A stretch of DNA of 64,000 nucleotides from Vallitalea pronyensis (GTDB lineage: Bacteria > Bacillota > Clostridia > Lachnospirales > Vallitaleaceae). The position numbers were made by a program, and so were the translations under genes. The DNA is taken from assembly GCF_018141445.1 (NCBI RefSeq), contig NZ_CP058649.1:5041001-5105000 (forward strand). Direction: 5' to 3'. The notes under the pieces were generated by a model that worked only from the letters and a program-made list of their open reading frames with translations, was not told the origin of the DNA and searched no databases. Position 1 is the stretch's first letter; each line of letters begins with the position of its first letter. This document shows, piece by piece, positions 1 through 9,716 of this stretch.

Positions 1-928
1 TCTTGGCATACTCATAAACAAAATTTTCCACCATAATGGGGCCTTCTTTTAAGACATCAAAATAATAATTTATCGCTTTGATTCTCATACCCTTATGATT
101 CTCAGGCACATATCTCATCTCAAATATAGCCTGTTTTAAATCCATTCCTGTTTTATCATAAAATCGTTCTGCAAATGCCTTTCCGTAAAGTCTTTCTCTA
201 AAAGGTTTCCACATGGCTTGAAAAGGTGGCGTTATTGGCATGGATTTGAACTCATCTAACCCGATGCCATCAAATGGAATCTCTGCATACCTATTAATGG
301 CGTCATTAAAACTATTAATCGAAAACTGACTGAATAAATCTGGACTTCTATGATAATGAGCCGTTAAGATATAGGCTGTGTACCTTGCATATTTTACCCC
401 TTCATCAATCTTAATTTTTATTCTTTCTTCATCTGAGTATAGGACTTGACATTGTTGCGTAATGTCCATCAATGAATCCTCTGCATAAAACCCTGCTCCA
501 ACTTTTTCAAATAATACAACGCTAAATAATTCGCTTTTTAGACTTTCTTGATTGCGATGACCTCTTGTATGTGCTTCATATTCCAACATGCCATCATCAT
601 CTAATAATGCTTCACCTTCAACAATCAAGGCTAAAGCATCATCCATACCTACAGCTTCGGCATTCCGCCATAATTGGAGACCTATTTTCACACCTAATTC
701 ATGTGCTCTTTCTACTGTTTCTTTAAAGGGTACTACCACATCATCGTAATCAAAAAAGGACAGCCCATCTCTAGAGGTAAGAAATAATAAATCAAAAGGC
801 ATTGTTTTACATATCTGCTCTAATTCCTGTATATAGGTTTTATTTTTTATCATATCTGGTGTCCAAAACCAATAGAGAATTTCAGGATGATTACTGTTAC
901 CAATTTCCTTCACATACTTGATTTTCAT
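1..928 (-). CDS. Glycosidase-like TIM-barrel protein, C-terminus cut off by window edge
   Basis: An open frame reads from an ATG at 928 off the left edge, giving about 309 residues. It starts MKIKYVKEIGNSNHPEILYW and contains DGIGLDEFKSMP near residue 235, where a strand end carries adjacent acidic residues, as in catalytic TIM barrels. There is no signal peptide. It is the last visible gene of the pectin locus, 110 bp after the isomerase/epimerase gene on the same strand, so a role in trimming imported oligosaccharides is inferred. I cannot assign a GH family. The Asp-Glu pair as catalytic residues is a guess. Confidence 0.6.
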   Translation of the reverse strand, partial: MKIKYVKEIGNSNHPEILYWFWTPDMIKNKTYIQELEQICKTMPFDLLFLTSRDGLSFFDYDDVVVPFKETVERAHELGVKIGLQLWRNAEAVGMDDALALIVEGEALLDDDGMLEYEAHTRGHRNQESLKSELFSVVLFEKVGAGFYAEDSLMDITQQCQVLYSDEERIKIKIDEGVKYARYTAYILTAHYHRSPDLFSQFSINSFNDAINRYAEIPFDGIGLDEFKSMPITPPFQAMWKPFRERLYGKAFAERFYDKTGMDLKQAIFEMRYVPENHKGMRIKAINYYFDVLKEGPIMVENFVYEYAK

Positions 929-1038
929 CTATTTCTCCTTTATAACTATTTTCAAAGCCTTTGCTAACGTTTAAATTTTACACTCCGTCACAAAATAAAT
1001 CATGCTGAAACGATAAATTAACACCTTTATTTTTTTAT

Positions 1039-1863
1039 TTATTGAAATAAGGTTAAGATATTCTCTAAATCTTTAACGTTCGTATTTTCTAATAAAATAT
1101 CAATGGATTGAGACGAACTTGAAACCGCCTCGACTAAATATGAAAAATTATAATCTCCCGTACCATGATATGTTTCGATAATTTTGTTCTCCTGAACCCT
1201 AAAATCTTTTGAATGAACAATTAAAACATCATCTCCAAACAAATCAAATGCCTCTTTTAGAACAGATTCTTGCATTAAATAATTGTCACTTGTCAATAAA
1301 TTGACAGGGTCCAAAATCACCTTCACATATTTTGACTGCATATCTTTTATAATTTGTTTCATCTTTTTATTCGAATGAATGATATGATCTGCGACGCCCT
1401 CAATAGCAATCGTGACTTCCTTTTCTTGCGCTTCTATCAATAAAGCTTCCAAACTTCTTGCAAATACTAAATAAGCTTCTTTGGTATGATTATCTGGATG
1501 AAAGGCGTAGTCAGCTAAAACTGATCCTGTCTCCGTACCAATAACACGCGCATCCAAATCATTAGCATATGCTATATGGTTTTTGAATGTTTCTAGATGT
1601 TGTTCACGTATTCTTTTATTGGGGTGTGCATAATTCAGATAACAACCTAGTACAGCAATTGAGACGCATTCCCTTTTAAAATGATTGGCTATCATTTGCA
1701 ACGTTTCTTTTGCTATATAATCGCTGATACTATCAATGCCTTTAATCGCCTTATGGAGTGGCAATTGGACCGAATTCAGATTATTTTTTCTAACGATCTT
1801 TGCTAATTGATCACTCTCAAGTTTTCCAAAATCACTGGCACGTATACCTATACTATGAATCAT
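1039..1863 (-). CDS. Sugar phosphate isomerase/epimerase (xylose isomerase-like TIM barrel)
   Basis: About 274 residues with the pattern of the AP endonuclease 2 / xylose isomerase-like superfamily (PF01261): a VIGTETGS segment, AIEGVADHI, VILDPVNLL, VHSKDF and a late LLENTN segment, which place acidic and His metal ligands at strand ends. Such enzymes isomerise or epimerise sugars or keto-sugars in the cytoplasm. The ATG at 1863 is preferred because AGAAAGG lies about 8 bases upstream; an in-frame ATG at 1872 touches that ribosome site. The gene overlaps the end of the upstream GH105 gene, so the two are probably co-translated. The substrate is unknown, and a pectin-derived monosaccharide is inferred from context. 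Confidence 0.75.
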   Translation of the reverse strand: MIHSIGIRASDFGKLESDQLAKIVRKNNLNSVQLPLHKAIKGIDSISDYIAKETLQMIANHFKRECVSIAVLGCYLNYAHPNKRIREQHLETFKNHIAYANDLDARVIGTETGSVLADYAFHPDNHTKEAYLVFARSLEALLIEAQEKEVTIAIEGVADHIIHSNKKMKQIIKDMQSKYVKVILDPVNLLTSDNYLMQESVLKEAFDLFGDDVLIVHSKDFRVQENKIIETYHGTGDYNFSYLVEAVSSSSQSIDILLENTNVKDLENILTLFQ

Positions 1864-3022
1864 TGCAATCATTCCTTTCTAAAAAGTCTAGTGCTTCAAC
1901 ACATGCTAACATGGCCATTGCTTGACCGTAAGGTTTGGGTTCAATGGGTATATTTAAGTAAAAATCCAAACTATCTTTTCCCATTGCAGTTCCTCCGGAT
2001 ACTTGTTCTAAAACACCTTCCTCATTGATGTAAGTCAATACGCCATCTGTTGCTTTCATGGCACAGGTGGTGTATTTATCTTTAGCTTGGTCGTGATCTA
2101 TGATAGCACTATTCATTGCTTTGAAGATACCATAGGTAAACCCAGCTGAAGCACTTGTTTCCACATACGACTGCTTATGATCTAATAACGTATGCCATAA
2201 TCCAGACTGATCCTGTACCTTGCATAATGCTTCAAGTTGTTTTGTAAGGATGTTAATCATGTATCGATATACCGATTGACTGATGGCATAGTCTTTACAG
2301 ATATCCAGAAATTCTGGAATAAAAATGGTAATCCATGAGTTACCTCTTGCCCATTGTGCCTTAACAAAATTGTGATAACCATCAAAAGTCCACCCATGGT
2401 ACCAAAAACCTGTTTCTTTATTAAGAAGGTATTTACTATGTAATAAAAATTGATAGATTGCTTCATCAATATAGTGGGGCTTATGCCACACCACACCTGC
2501 TTTTGCTAAGAATAATACGGACATAAACAACGTATCATCCCATAATTCTTGTGCGTTATCAGCTTCACAGGTTAAATGGGATAAGCCTCCTTCATGGGTT
2601 CTTGGATGTTTTTCATACAGCCAATTTGCCCATTCCTTACATATTTCTACATACACGTTCTTTTTTGAAGGGTCAACATGTGGGTTTTCTGTTAGGCAAA
2701 GCAACGTTAGCATGGGTGCCATGGCATTAATATTTTTAGGTGGCAATCCATCTTCAATCCTTATGTCAAAATATTTTATGATTGTCTCCAGATGTTTCCG
2801 ATTACCTGTTAGTGCATACATTTTATAATAACCATATAACCCTACACCTTGAAACCAATCAAATAGTTCGATACGGCGAATATCATCTTCTTGATACCCC
2901 AACTTGGTCAAGGATTGTACCACGTTCATATTGGATTCATATAGAAAAGGCTCAAATGACCTTCCCAATCGGTCAAGTTTTTCAAATAATTGTTTTTTTA
3001 ACTTTTCATTATGTTTATTCAT
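1853..3022 (-). CDS. Unsaturated rhamnogalacturonyl hydrolase, GH105/GH88 family (copy 1)
   Basis: A 389-residue protein matching the YteR/YesR-type (alpha/alpha)6 barrel. This family removes the 4,5-unsaturated uronic acid left at the non-reducing end by pectin lyases. The WDDTLFM motif at residues 161-167 matches the W-x-D-T-L-x-M segment carrying the catalytic Asp of YteR. WFQGVGLYGYYK (56-67) and YHGWTFDGYHNFVKAQWARGN are also typical. There is no signal peptide, so it is cytoplasmic. The ATG at 3022 is chosen because AGAGAGG precedes it and it overlaps the PL22 stop by 8 bp. The frame opens further upstream inside the PL22 gene, but that extension is unlikely to be translated. A second copy lies at 14143-15249. 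Confidence 0.88.
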   Translation of the reverse strand: MNKHNEKLKKQLFEKLDRLGRSFEPFLYESNMNVVQSLTKLGYQEDDIRRIELFDWFQGVGLYGYYKMYALTGNRKHLETIIKYFDIRIEDGLPPKNINAMAPMLTLLCLTENPHVDPSKKNVYVEICKEWANWLYEKHPRTHEGGLSHLTCEADNAQELWDDTLFMSVLFLAKAGVVWHKPHYIDEAIYQFLLHSKYLLNKETGFWYHGWTFDGYHNFVKAQWARGNSWITIFIPEFLDICKDYAISQSVYRYMINILTKQLEALCKVQDQSGLWHTLLDHKQSYVETSASAGFTYGIFKAMNSAIIDHDQAKDKYTTCAMKATDGVLTYINEEGVLEQVSGGTAMGKDSLDFYLNIPIEPKPYGQAMAMLACVEALDFLERNDCNDS

Positions 3023-4226
3023 TCCTTTTATCCTCTCTAACGAATTCTTCAACAGATGCCATATAAATGGCTGGATATCCTTCCATATCCGAAACAAATA
3101 GGATATGGTTACTATCTGGCGTAAATACAGGATGGGGATGTGCATCTTGTGTGTTACCATAACTTTTCATTGAAGAATTGTGTAACAGTAATGGGATTGT
3201 TTTTTTCTTGTTTATATCAATAAAATAAAGATAAGGCTTTGCAGGGTAATCTGCATCTGCAATGATATAGTTATCCTTTGCATCGGTTATAAAATGTGAA
3301 CATCTGGGTAAGTCCATGATGGTCTCTTCCTTAAATGTATTCATATTAACAAATCGTAGGCTACCTTTATCTGAATCATCATGAGCAATTCTCACAAAGC
3401 CCAATTTTTCACCATCATGTGTAAAAAATTCATGGGATATAATCTCCCCTTCATAGGTATGTTTTCTTGGACAATGAATGTCTCTCGTGATGGTATTCAT
3501 TAACCATATCCGTGCATCTACTGTACCACCAAATCCTTCATGGCAATAAGATATCATATGATTGTCCCCTGGCTTAAATTGAGGATGACCTAACCATTGA
3601 TTCTTTTTTAAACCATATGCTTCATAATAAAAAGTGTCCAATAACATGTCTACTTCTTTAGATTCAATATGTATCTTTAATAACTTGGATCTTAAGCCTC
3701 TTTGTCCTTGAAGCATAAAATCTTCCCAATTGCTGTTATCTTTATTGACATAATCTGATTTTAGAAAATCAATGGTGACTAAATACTGCCCATCGGATGA
3801 ACCATCAACAACACTATAAGTTTCCCAGCCTACTTCTGGTTCATATAATACGTCCACATGACCACTTTCTATGTTTAAACGAACCACCTGATTATGGACA
3901 ACATAGATCAGGGTGGAACCATCTGGTCCAAATCTTGGTCCAAAATCTTGAAACCCATCGCTTTTATGATAAAAAGTGACTTGTTTAGCCGTTTCCTTCT
4001 CCATATCTAAGAGAAATATATTTCTATTACCTTCATGCTCTAAAATCATCAGGAGTGTGTTGCCTGCTTGGTTAAACATGTTTAAATAAAAATAAGGATA
4101 ATGAGCAAGTATGCCTTTAGGAGAAATTCGCCGATAGCCCTTTCCTGTACTTGTATCTTCAAATGTTTCAAATGGATAGGTAAATGTTGATTCACGATGT
4201 AAATGATTTGTATGTAATTTCTTCAT
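3015..4226 (-). CDS. ogl: Oligogalacturonate lyase, PL22 family
   Basis: A 403-residue beta-propeller protein close in pattern to oligogalacturonate lyases, which beta-eliminate short oligogalacturonides in the cytoplasm to 5-keto-4-deoxyuronate. The diagnostic segments are NQWLGHPQFKPGDNHMISYC, VDARIWLMN, HEFFTHDG and TQDAHPHP. In characterised PL22 enzymes the Mn site uses three His and a Gln; here Q360, H363 and H365 fit the Q-x2-H-x-H part and the His of HEFF is the likely fourth ligand. There is no signal peptide. It is the first gene of the operon PL22-GH105-isomerase-glycosidase and is divergent from the AraC gene, which is its likely regulator. Confidence 0.88.
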   Translation of the reverse strand: MKKLHTNHLHRESTFTYPFETFEDTSTGKGYRRISPKGILAHYPYFYLNMFNQAGNTLLMILEHEGNRNIFLLDMEKETAKQVTFYHKSDGFQDFGPRFGPDGSTLIYVVHNQVVRLNIESGHVDVLYEPEVGWETYSVVDGSSDGQYLVTIDFLKSDYVNKDNSNWEDFMLQGQRGLRSKLLKIHIESKEVDMLLDTFYYEAYGLKKNQWLGHPQFKPGDNHMISYCHEGFGGTVDARIWLMNTITRDIHCPRKHTYEGEIISHEFFTHDGEKLGFVRIAHDDSDKGSLRFVNMNTFKEETIMDLPRCSHFITDAKDNYIIADADYPAKPYLYFIDINKKKTIPLLLHNSSMKSYGNTQDAHPHPVFTPDSNHILFVSDMEGYPAIYMASVEEFVREDKRNE

Positions 4227-4342
4227 TAACTTTTATGTCCCCCTTAACTAAAACCATTGATTATCATGTCCCCTGCTCCCTCATACCAGACTTTCTACAT
4301 AAGCAATATTAGCAACTATTTTCGATACATTATTGAGTAACA

Positions 4343-4371
4343 TTGCATATATTGTTCTTATTTGCTATAAT
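4343..4371 (+). promoter_or_regulatory. Sigma-A promoter for the araC-type regulator
   Basis: TTGCAT (4343-4348), a 17-bp spacer, then TATAAT (4366-4371), 40 bp before the regulator's ATG. The -35 element lies within AACATTGCATAT (4339-4350), a 12-mer repeated upstream of the 825-aa protein gene at 17816-17827. This hints at a regulator-binding site overlapping the promoter. Confidence 0.65.
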
Positions 4372-4411
4372 ATAACTCAATAAAACGACGATAGAAAGCT
4401 GTGATGATTCC

Positions 4412-5302
4412 ATGAAACAAACGATTCTGTATGATGAAGCCTATGAGTATAATATTCATTTTGATCAGTCAACGGCAGTTAGTCTGCATTTTGATTATGG
4501 CACACGCTACAACAGGATTAATATGCATTTTCCACATTTTCATCCTAATTATGAGATTTACTTTTTGCTTAATGGAAATGCACTTCATTTTGTGGAAGGT
4601 ACTGTCTATGATATTCAGGCTCATGATTTTGTACTTCTTAAACCCTATCGCTTACACAAAACCAGCTATTTTGAAAAAACGCCCTGTAAAAGACTGGTTT
4701 TTACATTTGACTCAGCTTTATTTGACAAACTCTTTCCTGAGGCCAGCCAAGCCTTCAAAGAGCCTTTTAATGCGCAACAACCGGTTTTTCGTTTTGGTGA
4801 AGAGATTACCCATGCATTTATTGAGTTATTTAATAACATGTACAAAACCTCCAAAGAACAGAAACCAACCAGTCATGTCCTCATATTGAGTTACTTTATA
4901 CAACTGTTAGCTAAACTGACGGATTTTCGTCGTTCAAATAAATATTTTATTGGGTCCAATAACAATAGTTCCTTGGTCAATAAAATATATGAAATAACGT
5001 CCTACATACATACTCACTATAAAGAGAATTTAACATTGGCATCTTTATCAAAGAAATTTTATATCAGCCCTCATTATTTATCACGGCAATTTAAGTCCGT
5101 TACGACCTTTACTTTAATCCAATATATTCAAGAAACGAGAATCAAAAAGGCTCAGGAATTATTGTTAGATACGGATCTTAAGATAATAGAAATTATCGAT
5201 GCTTGTGGTTTTGGAAGCTTGTCACAGTTTAACCGTGTATTTAATAAGCTTGTTCATTGTTCACCTTCTTCATACCGAAGTGAGAATAAGCTTCATGACT
5301 AA
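4412..5302 (+). CDS. AraC-family transcriptional regulator with cupin sensor domain
   Basis: A 296-residue regulator. The N-terminal half (about 30-130) is an AraC-type cupin, with the pattern HFHPNYEIYFLLNG and later a DFVLLKPYRLHKT segment. The C-terminal 100 residues hold two helix-turn-helix motifs, including LASLSKKFYISPHYLSRQFK and IIEIIDACGFGSLSQFNRVF. AraC-type pectin regulators usually activate when a sugar binds the cupin. The gene is divergent from the PL22-GH105 operon (185 bp apart) and convergent with the Opp transporter operon, so it probably controls one or both. The effector is unknown. Confidence 0.9.
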   Translation: MKQTILYDEAYEYNIHFDQSTAVSLHFDYGTRYNRINMHFPHFHPNYEIYFLLNGNALHFVEGTVYDIQAHDFVLLKPYRLHKTSYFEKTPCKRLVFTFDSALFDKLFPEASQAFKEPFNAQQPVFRFGEEITHAFIELFNNMYKTSKEQKPTSHVLILSYFIQLLAKLTDFRRSNKYFIGSNNNSSLVNKIYEITSYIHTHYKENLTLASLSKKFYISPHYLSRQFKSVTTFTLIQYIQETRIKKAQELLLDTDLKIIEIIDACGFGSLSQFNRVFNKLVHCSPSSYRSENKLHD

Positions 5303-5384
5303 AAAAGGGCGCTCATAAAAGCAATATGGCGTCTAGCGGTTTTATTACATATAGACAGGTTTTGCTTTCATGGAACAGCCCTTT
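5303..5384. terminator. Degenerate palindromic terminator between convergent genes
   Basis: AAAGGGC...ATAAAAGCA (about 5304-5322) is inverted against TGCTTTCATGGAACAGCCCTTT (5363-5384). It sits in the 135-bp gap between the convergent regulator and oppF-like genes, with A and T tracts outside the stem, consistent with a bidirectional terminator. The AAGGGC/GCCCTT stem resembles the dispersed family at 9717-9841, 17881-17920 and 40198-40319. Confidence 0.5.
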
Positions 5385-5437
5385 CACGGATACCAAACAT
5401 AGATGGCACATTGATTTATAACCCTATAAAAAGGTCA

Positions 5438-6442
5438 TCAAACACCTTTTAAATCTAAGGCATCAGCAAAATGACAGGCAACCTGATGCTCCTTACCTAT
5501 TTCTCTTAATTTGGGTATTTCCTGTCGACACACGTCTTGGCAATAACGGCACCGGGGATGAAACAGACACCCTGATGGCAAGTTAATGGGACTTGGTACT
5601 TCACCCTCTAGAATAATTCTTTTCATTTTCTGACTTGGGTCTGCCTTAGGTACAGCAGATAACAGCGCTTCCGTATAAGGGTGTTTAGGTGAAAAGAACA
5701 AATCATCCGTATTGGCAATTTCAATCATATTACCTAAATACATGACAGCAACCCGATCTGAAATATGTTCAACCACGGATAAATCATGGGCAATAAAAAT
5801 ATAGGTAATGCCCAATTCTTGTTGAAGGTCTTTCAATAAATTGATAATTTGTGCTTGAATGGAAACATCTAATGCTGAAACCGCTTCATCACAAACAACA
5901 ATATCCGGTCTTGTAACCAATGCTCTAGCTATACCGATTCTTTGTCGTTGACCACCTGAAAAAGCATGTGGGTATCGTCTTAAATAGTTTACATTTAACC
6001 CTACTAACTGGGCTATATGTCTCACTTTTTCCTCTATTTCTTTTTTAGATAATTTAAAATTGGCTTTTAGGGGCTCTCGAATAATATCGAATACCGTCAT
6101 GCGTGGGTCTAAGGATGAATAAGGGTCTTGAAAAATCATTTGTATGTCTTTTCGAAGCCGTTTATAGTCTTGCTTATTGACCTTCAAAAAGTCTACTTGC
6201 TCATGCTCATTTACTTGATATAATACTTGTCCAGAATCCGCCTTTATGCCCCTGACGATACAACGTCCAAGGGTTGTTTTACCACAACCGGATTCACCAA
6301 CGATGCTTAATGTTTCTCCTTTTTTTACTTCCAAAGAAACATCCATGACTGCTTTTACAGGAGGTATGGGTTTGCTGAATAATTTTTTCTTTGAATAAAA
6401 GTTTTTATTCAGATTTCTTATTTGCAACACATGTTCAGACAT
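5438..6442 (-). CDS. ABC importer ATPase, OppF/DppF type
   Basis: A 334-residue nucleotide-binding subunit with Walker A GESGCGKTT, signature SGGQRQRIGIARAL, Walker B DIVVCDEAVSALD and the His of the switch (IAHDLSVVEHI). The C-terminal oligopeptide/dipeptide extension (LPSGCLFHPRCRYCQDVCRQ) carries the Cys cluster typical of OppD/OppF. It is the last gene of the operon and overlaps the OppD-like gene by 8 bp. AGGAGG precedes its ATG. It energises uptake together with the OppD-like subunit. Context suggests pectin oligosaccharides rather than peptides. Confidence 0.92.
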   Translation of the reverse strand: MSEHVLQIRNLNKNFYSKKKLFSKPIPPVKAVMDVSLEVKKGETLSIVGESGCGKTTLGRCIVRGIKADSGQVLYQVNEHEQVDFLKVNKQDYKRLRKDIQMIFQDPYSSLDPRMTVFDIIREPLKANFKLSKKEIEEKVRHIAQLVGLNVNYLRRYPHAFSGGQRQRIGIARALVTRPDIVVCDEAVSALDVSIQAQIINLLKDLQQELGITYIFIAHDLSVVEHISDRVAVMYLGNMIEIANTDDLFFSPKHPYTEALLSAVPKADPSQKMKRIILEGEVPSPINLPSGCLFHPRCRYCQDVCRQEIPKLREIGKEHQVACHFADALDLKGV

Positions 6443-7469
6443 TTTTATCCTCCTTTATTACTTCTTGGTCATATAGAAAACACCTTACAGCCTGATGGGC
6501 ATTCACTTCATATAGTTCAACAGGCTTGCAATCACATACACCATCAATTTTGTGTTCACATCGTTCATAAAAACCACAGCGGTTAGGTAAATCAATGGGA
6601 ATGGGAACTGTGCCTTCAATGGATTCTAAGACATGGTGGCTTCGATCACCAAGTTTTGGGATAGAACGCAGCAGCCCTTTCGTATAAGGGTGTTTGGGAT
6701 GATGAAAGATGCTCATGGCATCACCAGTTTCTACTATTTTACCTAAATACATGACAGCGACTTCATCGCACATTTCAGCAACGACACCTAAATCATGGGT
6801 GATAAAAAGTATGGCCATGCCTAAATCTTCTTGGAGGGCTTTCATCATTTGAAGTACTTGCGCTTGTATGGTAACATCCAATGCTGTTGTTGGTTCATCT
6901 GCTATGAGGATATCCGGGTTACAGGATAATGCCATAGCGATCATGGCTCTTTGACGCATACCTCCAGAGAATTCCATAGGGTACTGGTTATATCTTTTTT
7001 CAGGGTTGGCGATTCCTACTTTTTCCATCATGTTGATGGCAATTTTTTTAGCCTCTTTTTTATCTTTTGTTCGGTGTAACAACACATTTTCAACAATCTG
7101 ATTGCCGATGGTATATAGTGGTGAAAAGGCTGTCATGGGTTCTTGGAATATCATGGAGATATGGCCACCTCGTACTTTTCGAATCTCAGAACCATTCTTG
7201 GCAAGACTTAATAAGTCTAGGGGCTCCTGGTCATCATAGCCATAATAGTTAATTTTCCCAAAGGTTTCACTATTTTTGGGTTGAATACCAATAATTGTCT
7301 TACTGGTTAAGCTCTTACCACAACCTGACTCACCCACTAGACCTAGGGTTTTACCTTTTTTAAGGGAAAGATTAATCCCATCAACAGCCTTAATGCATCC
7401 ATCTTCCGTATCAAATTGTACTTTGAGGTTTTCTATTGTTAGAATATCCTTTATTTGCTCTTGTTTCAT
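6435..7469 (-). CDS. ABC importer ATPase, OppD/DppD type
   Basis: A 344-residue ATPase with Walker A GESGCGKS, Q-loop (MIFQEPMTAF), signature SGGMRQRAMIAMAL, Walker B DILIADEPTTALD and H-loop FITHDLGVVAE. The C-terminal oligopeptide-transporter domain has the Cys-rich LPNRCGFYERCEHKIDGVCD. It pairs with the OppF-like subunit and lies 23 bp after the OppC-like gene. A peptide transporter is possible on family grounds. Its place among pectin enzymes, and the known use of Opp-family systems for oligosaccharides in some bacteria such as Thermotoga, favour a sugar substrate. Confidence 0.92.
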   Translation of the reverse strand: MKQEQIKDILTIENLKVQFDTEDGCIKAVDGINLSLKKGKTLGLVGESGCGKSLTSKTIIGIQPKNSETFGKINYYGYDDQEPLDLLSLAKNGSEIRKVRGGHISMIFQEPMTAFSPLYTIGNQIVENVLLHRTKDKKEAKKIAINMMEKVGIANPEKRYNQYPMEFSGGMRQRAMIAMALSCNPDILIADEPTTALDVTIQAQVLQMMKALQEDLGMAILFITHDLGVVAEMCDEVAVMYLGKIVETGDAMSIFHHPKHPYTKGLLRSIPKLGDRSHHVLESIEGTVPIPIDLPNRCGFYERCEHKIDGVCDCKPVELYEVNAHQAVRCFLYDQEVIKEDKNV

Positions 7470-7492
7470 ACCTATTCCTCATTTCAATCCAA

Positions 7493-8635
7493 TTATTTAT
7501 AGGGGTCTGCTGCATCCCTTAAACCATCACCAAAAAAGTTAAATGCAAGTACAGTAAGTACAACAAACAGCAGCGGTATTAACTTCCATGGATAAAGGGC
7601 TATATTTTGTACTTGTTGAGCTTCTTGTAATAGAACACCCCAACTTGTTGCTGGTGGCCGAATACCCAGCCCAAGGAAACTCATGGATGTTTCACCAATA
7701 ATCATCCCAGGGATAGCTAATGTCATGTTCACCACAAGATAACTTAGAAATCCAGGTATCATATGGGTCACAATAATTTTAAAATCGCTTACCCCAGAAA
7801 CCTTGGCTGCCAAAATATAATCTTCTGTTTTTAGGGACATGAATTTACTTCTGACAACTCTGGCTAACCCTGTCCATTGTATAAAAGACAAGATAATGGT
7901 AATCAATAAAAACATCTTTACCACAGGAATTCTAGGTGGTATTGCGGCTGATAAGGCCATCCAAAGGGGTAAGGTAGGAAAGGAACGTATCACTTCAATA
8001 ATTCTTTGAATAATGGTATCGACGAAGCCTCCAAAATAACCGGATATACTGCCTATTGCAACCCCCAGTATAAAACTGATAGCAACACCTGCAAGGGGTA
8101 TGGTCAATGATATCTGGCTACCTAAGACAATTCTCGAAAAAATATCTCGCCCTAAACCATCCGTTCCAAATAGGAATATTCTTGCAGGATCGTCCACACC
8201 GTAAAGATGAATATCCGTTTTAAAAAGCCCTAATAAGGTATAGGGTTCGCCTTTTACAAATAATTTGATGGGATAGGTTTCATCTGTATTTTCTGTGTAT
8301 TTTTTTCTTAACGTTTCCTTATCTCTAACAGAATCATAGGCATACACAAAGGGCCGAATATGAAACTTGCCTTTCTTATCGATAAAATGTATCTTCGTAG
8401 GGGGCGCATTCATGAATCGACTATCATAGCTTTCTAAACCATAAGGGGCAATGAATTGACCCAACAGCATTTGTATGTACAGAAAACCAAGAATAAACAT
8501 GCTTATTCTTGCCAGTTTATGCCGTTTTAACTTCCTCCCCATTAATGACCACTGGGATGCAAAGTAATACTTCTCTTCATCTGCTTTATTCGATTGTTTA
8601 TGTCTTCGATTAAATAATTTCATTTGTTTTTTCAT
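7493..8635 (-). CDS. ABC importer permease, OppC/DppC type
   Basis: A 380-residue inner-membrane permease. One N-terminal membrane segment (about 40-60) is followed by an unusually long external stretch (about 65-165) and then the five-helix binding-protein-dependent permease core. The coupling motif is in EDYILAAKVSGVSDFKIIVTH, and the FGTDGLGRDIFSRIVLGSQIS segment is a hallmark of OppC/DppC proteins. The insert before that hallmark makes it longer than typical OppC (about 300 aa), as seen in some oligosaccharide-linked members. It starts only 3 bp after the OppB-like gene. Confidence 0.9.
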   Translation of the reverse strand: MKKQMKLFNRRHKQSNKADEEKYYFASQWSLMGRKLKRHKLARISMFILGFLYIQMLLGQFIAPYGLESYDSRFMNAPPTKIHFIDKKGKFHIRPFVYAYDSVRDKETLRKKYTENTDETYPIKLFVKGEPYTLLGLFKTDIHLYGVDDPARIFLFGTDGLGRDIFSRIVLGSQISLTIPLAGVAISFILGVAIGSISGYFGGFVDTIIQRIIEVIRSFPTLPLWMALSAAIPPRIPVVKMFLLITIILSFIQWTGLARVVRSKFMSLKTEDYILAAKVSGVSDFKIIVTHMIPGFLSYLVVNMTLAIPGMIIGETSMSFLGLGIRPPATSWGVLLQEAQQVQNIALYPWKLIPLLFVVLTVLAFNFFGDGLRDAADPYK

Positions 8636-8638
8636 AGG

Positions 8639-9640
8639 CTACATCCTCTTATCCATAAGTCGTATACGTGGGTCCAACCAAGCTAACATAATATCTGAAA
8701 TCAACGTTCCTATGACGGTTAATACGGCCATCATTAACAACCAGCTTCCAGCAAGATACATGTCCTGACTTCGTAAGGCAGCATACATAACGGGACCTTG
8801 TGTTGGTAAATTAAGTACAATGGCTGTTATGGTAGAACCTGTAAAAATACCTGTTAATGACCACCCAATAGAGCTTGCAATGGGGTTAAGTGCTGCTCGG
8901 ACAACATATTTATTTCTAATCTTTTTCTCACTTAGTCCTTTTGAACGTCCTGTTAAAACGTATTGCTGATCCAGTTCATCTAGCATCTGTCCCCGCATGA
9001 CACGAATCAAACCACATGTACTACCTGTACCAATGACAATGACTGGAATAATAAGATGTTTCGCTAAATCGAATACTTTGGCAAGACTCCAAGAGGCATC
9101 TACATATTCTGCTGACATGATACCCAGCATGGGATCGCCAAAAACCTTAAACGAGAAAAACATGAGTAAAATAGCTAAGAGAAAGTTAGGCGTGGCCATA
9201 CCGAGAAATCCAATAATCGTTGCAACATAGTCTCCAAAAGAATATTGACGCAACGCACTATAAATACCGATTGGAATAGCCACGAGATAGGTAAACAGCA
9301 TGGTGAGGGATGAAATTAATAACGTGATACCCATCCGCTCACCGATGACATCCAACACCGGTTTATTATAAGAAAACGAATAGCCAAAATCACCCTCCGT
9401 CAATATACCTTTCATCCATTTATAATATTGCACATACAAAGGCTTATCCAAGCCATACTGTTCTCTCAGATCTTCGATGATCTGCATATCCACTGTTTCC
9501 CCTTCTTCTTGCAGCGTCGCAATGTATGTTGATACAAAATCACCAGGTGGCAGTTGTATCACAAAAAATACGACCATGGATACTAACAAGATAATAGGAA
9601 TCATTATAATCATTCTTCTTGCAATATATTTTAGCACCAT
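8639..9640 (-). CDS. ABC importer permease, OppB/DppB type
   Basis: A 333-residue permease of the OppB type. One N-terminal membrane helix (VSMVVFFVIQLPPGDFV) precedes a periplasmic-side loop with LREQYGLDKPLYVQYYKW, then five further helices and the EAA-like loop (YVLTGRSKGLSEKKIRNKYV). It forms the pore with the OppC-like subunit. The ATG at 9640 is preferred because AGAAAGGTGATA lies just upstream; an ATG at 9661 has a poorer site. A strong hairpin separates it from the binding-protein gene upstream. Confidence 0.9.
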   Translation of the reverse strand: MVLKYIARRMIIMIPIILLVSMVVFFVIQLPPGDFVSTYIATLQEEGETVDMQIIEDLREQYGLDKPLYVQYYKWMKGILTEGDFGYSFSYNKPVLDVIGERMGITLLISSLTMLFTYLVAIPIGIYSALRQYSFGDYVATIIGFLGMATPNFLLAILLMFFSFKVFGDPMLGIMSAEYVDASWSLAKVFDLAKHLIIPVIVIGTGSTCGLIRVMRGQMLDELDQQYVLTGRSKGLSEKKIRNKYVVRAALNPIASSIGWSLTGIFTGSTITAIVLNLPTQGPVMYAALRSQDMYLAGSWLLMMAVLTVIGTLISDIMLAWLDPRIRLMDKRM

Positions 9641-9716
9641 TATCACCTTTCTTATGTCCATACCCTGATCAGATATGGTGATAAGGCTGTTACATTAAAA
9701 GCATTAGCGTCCTAAT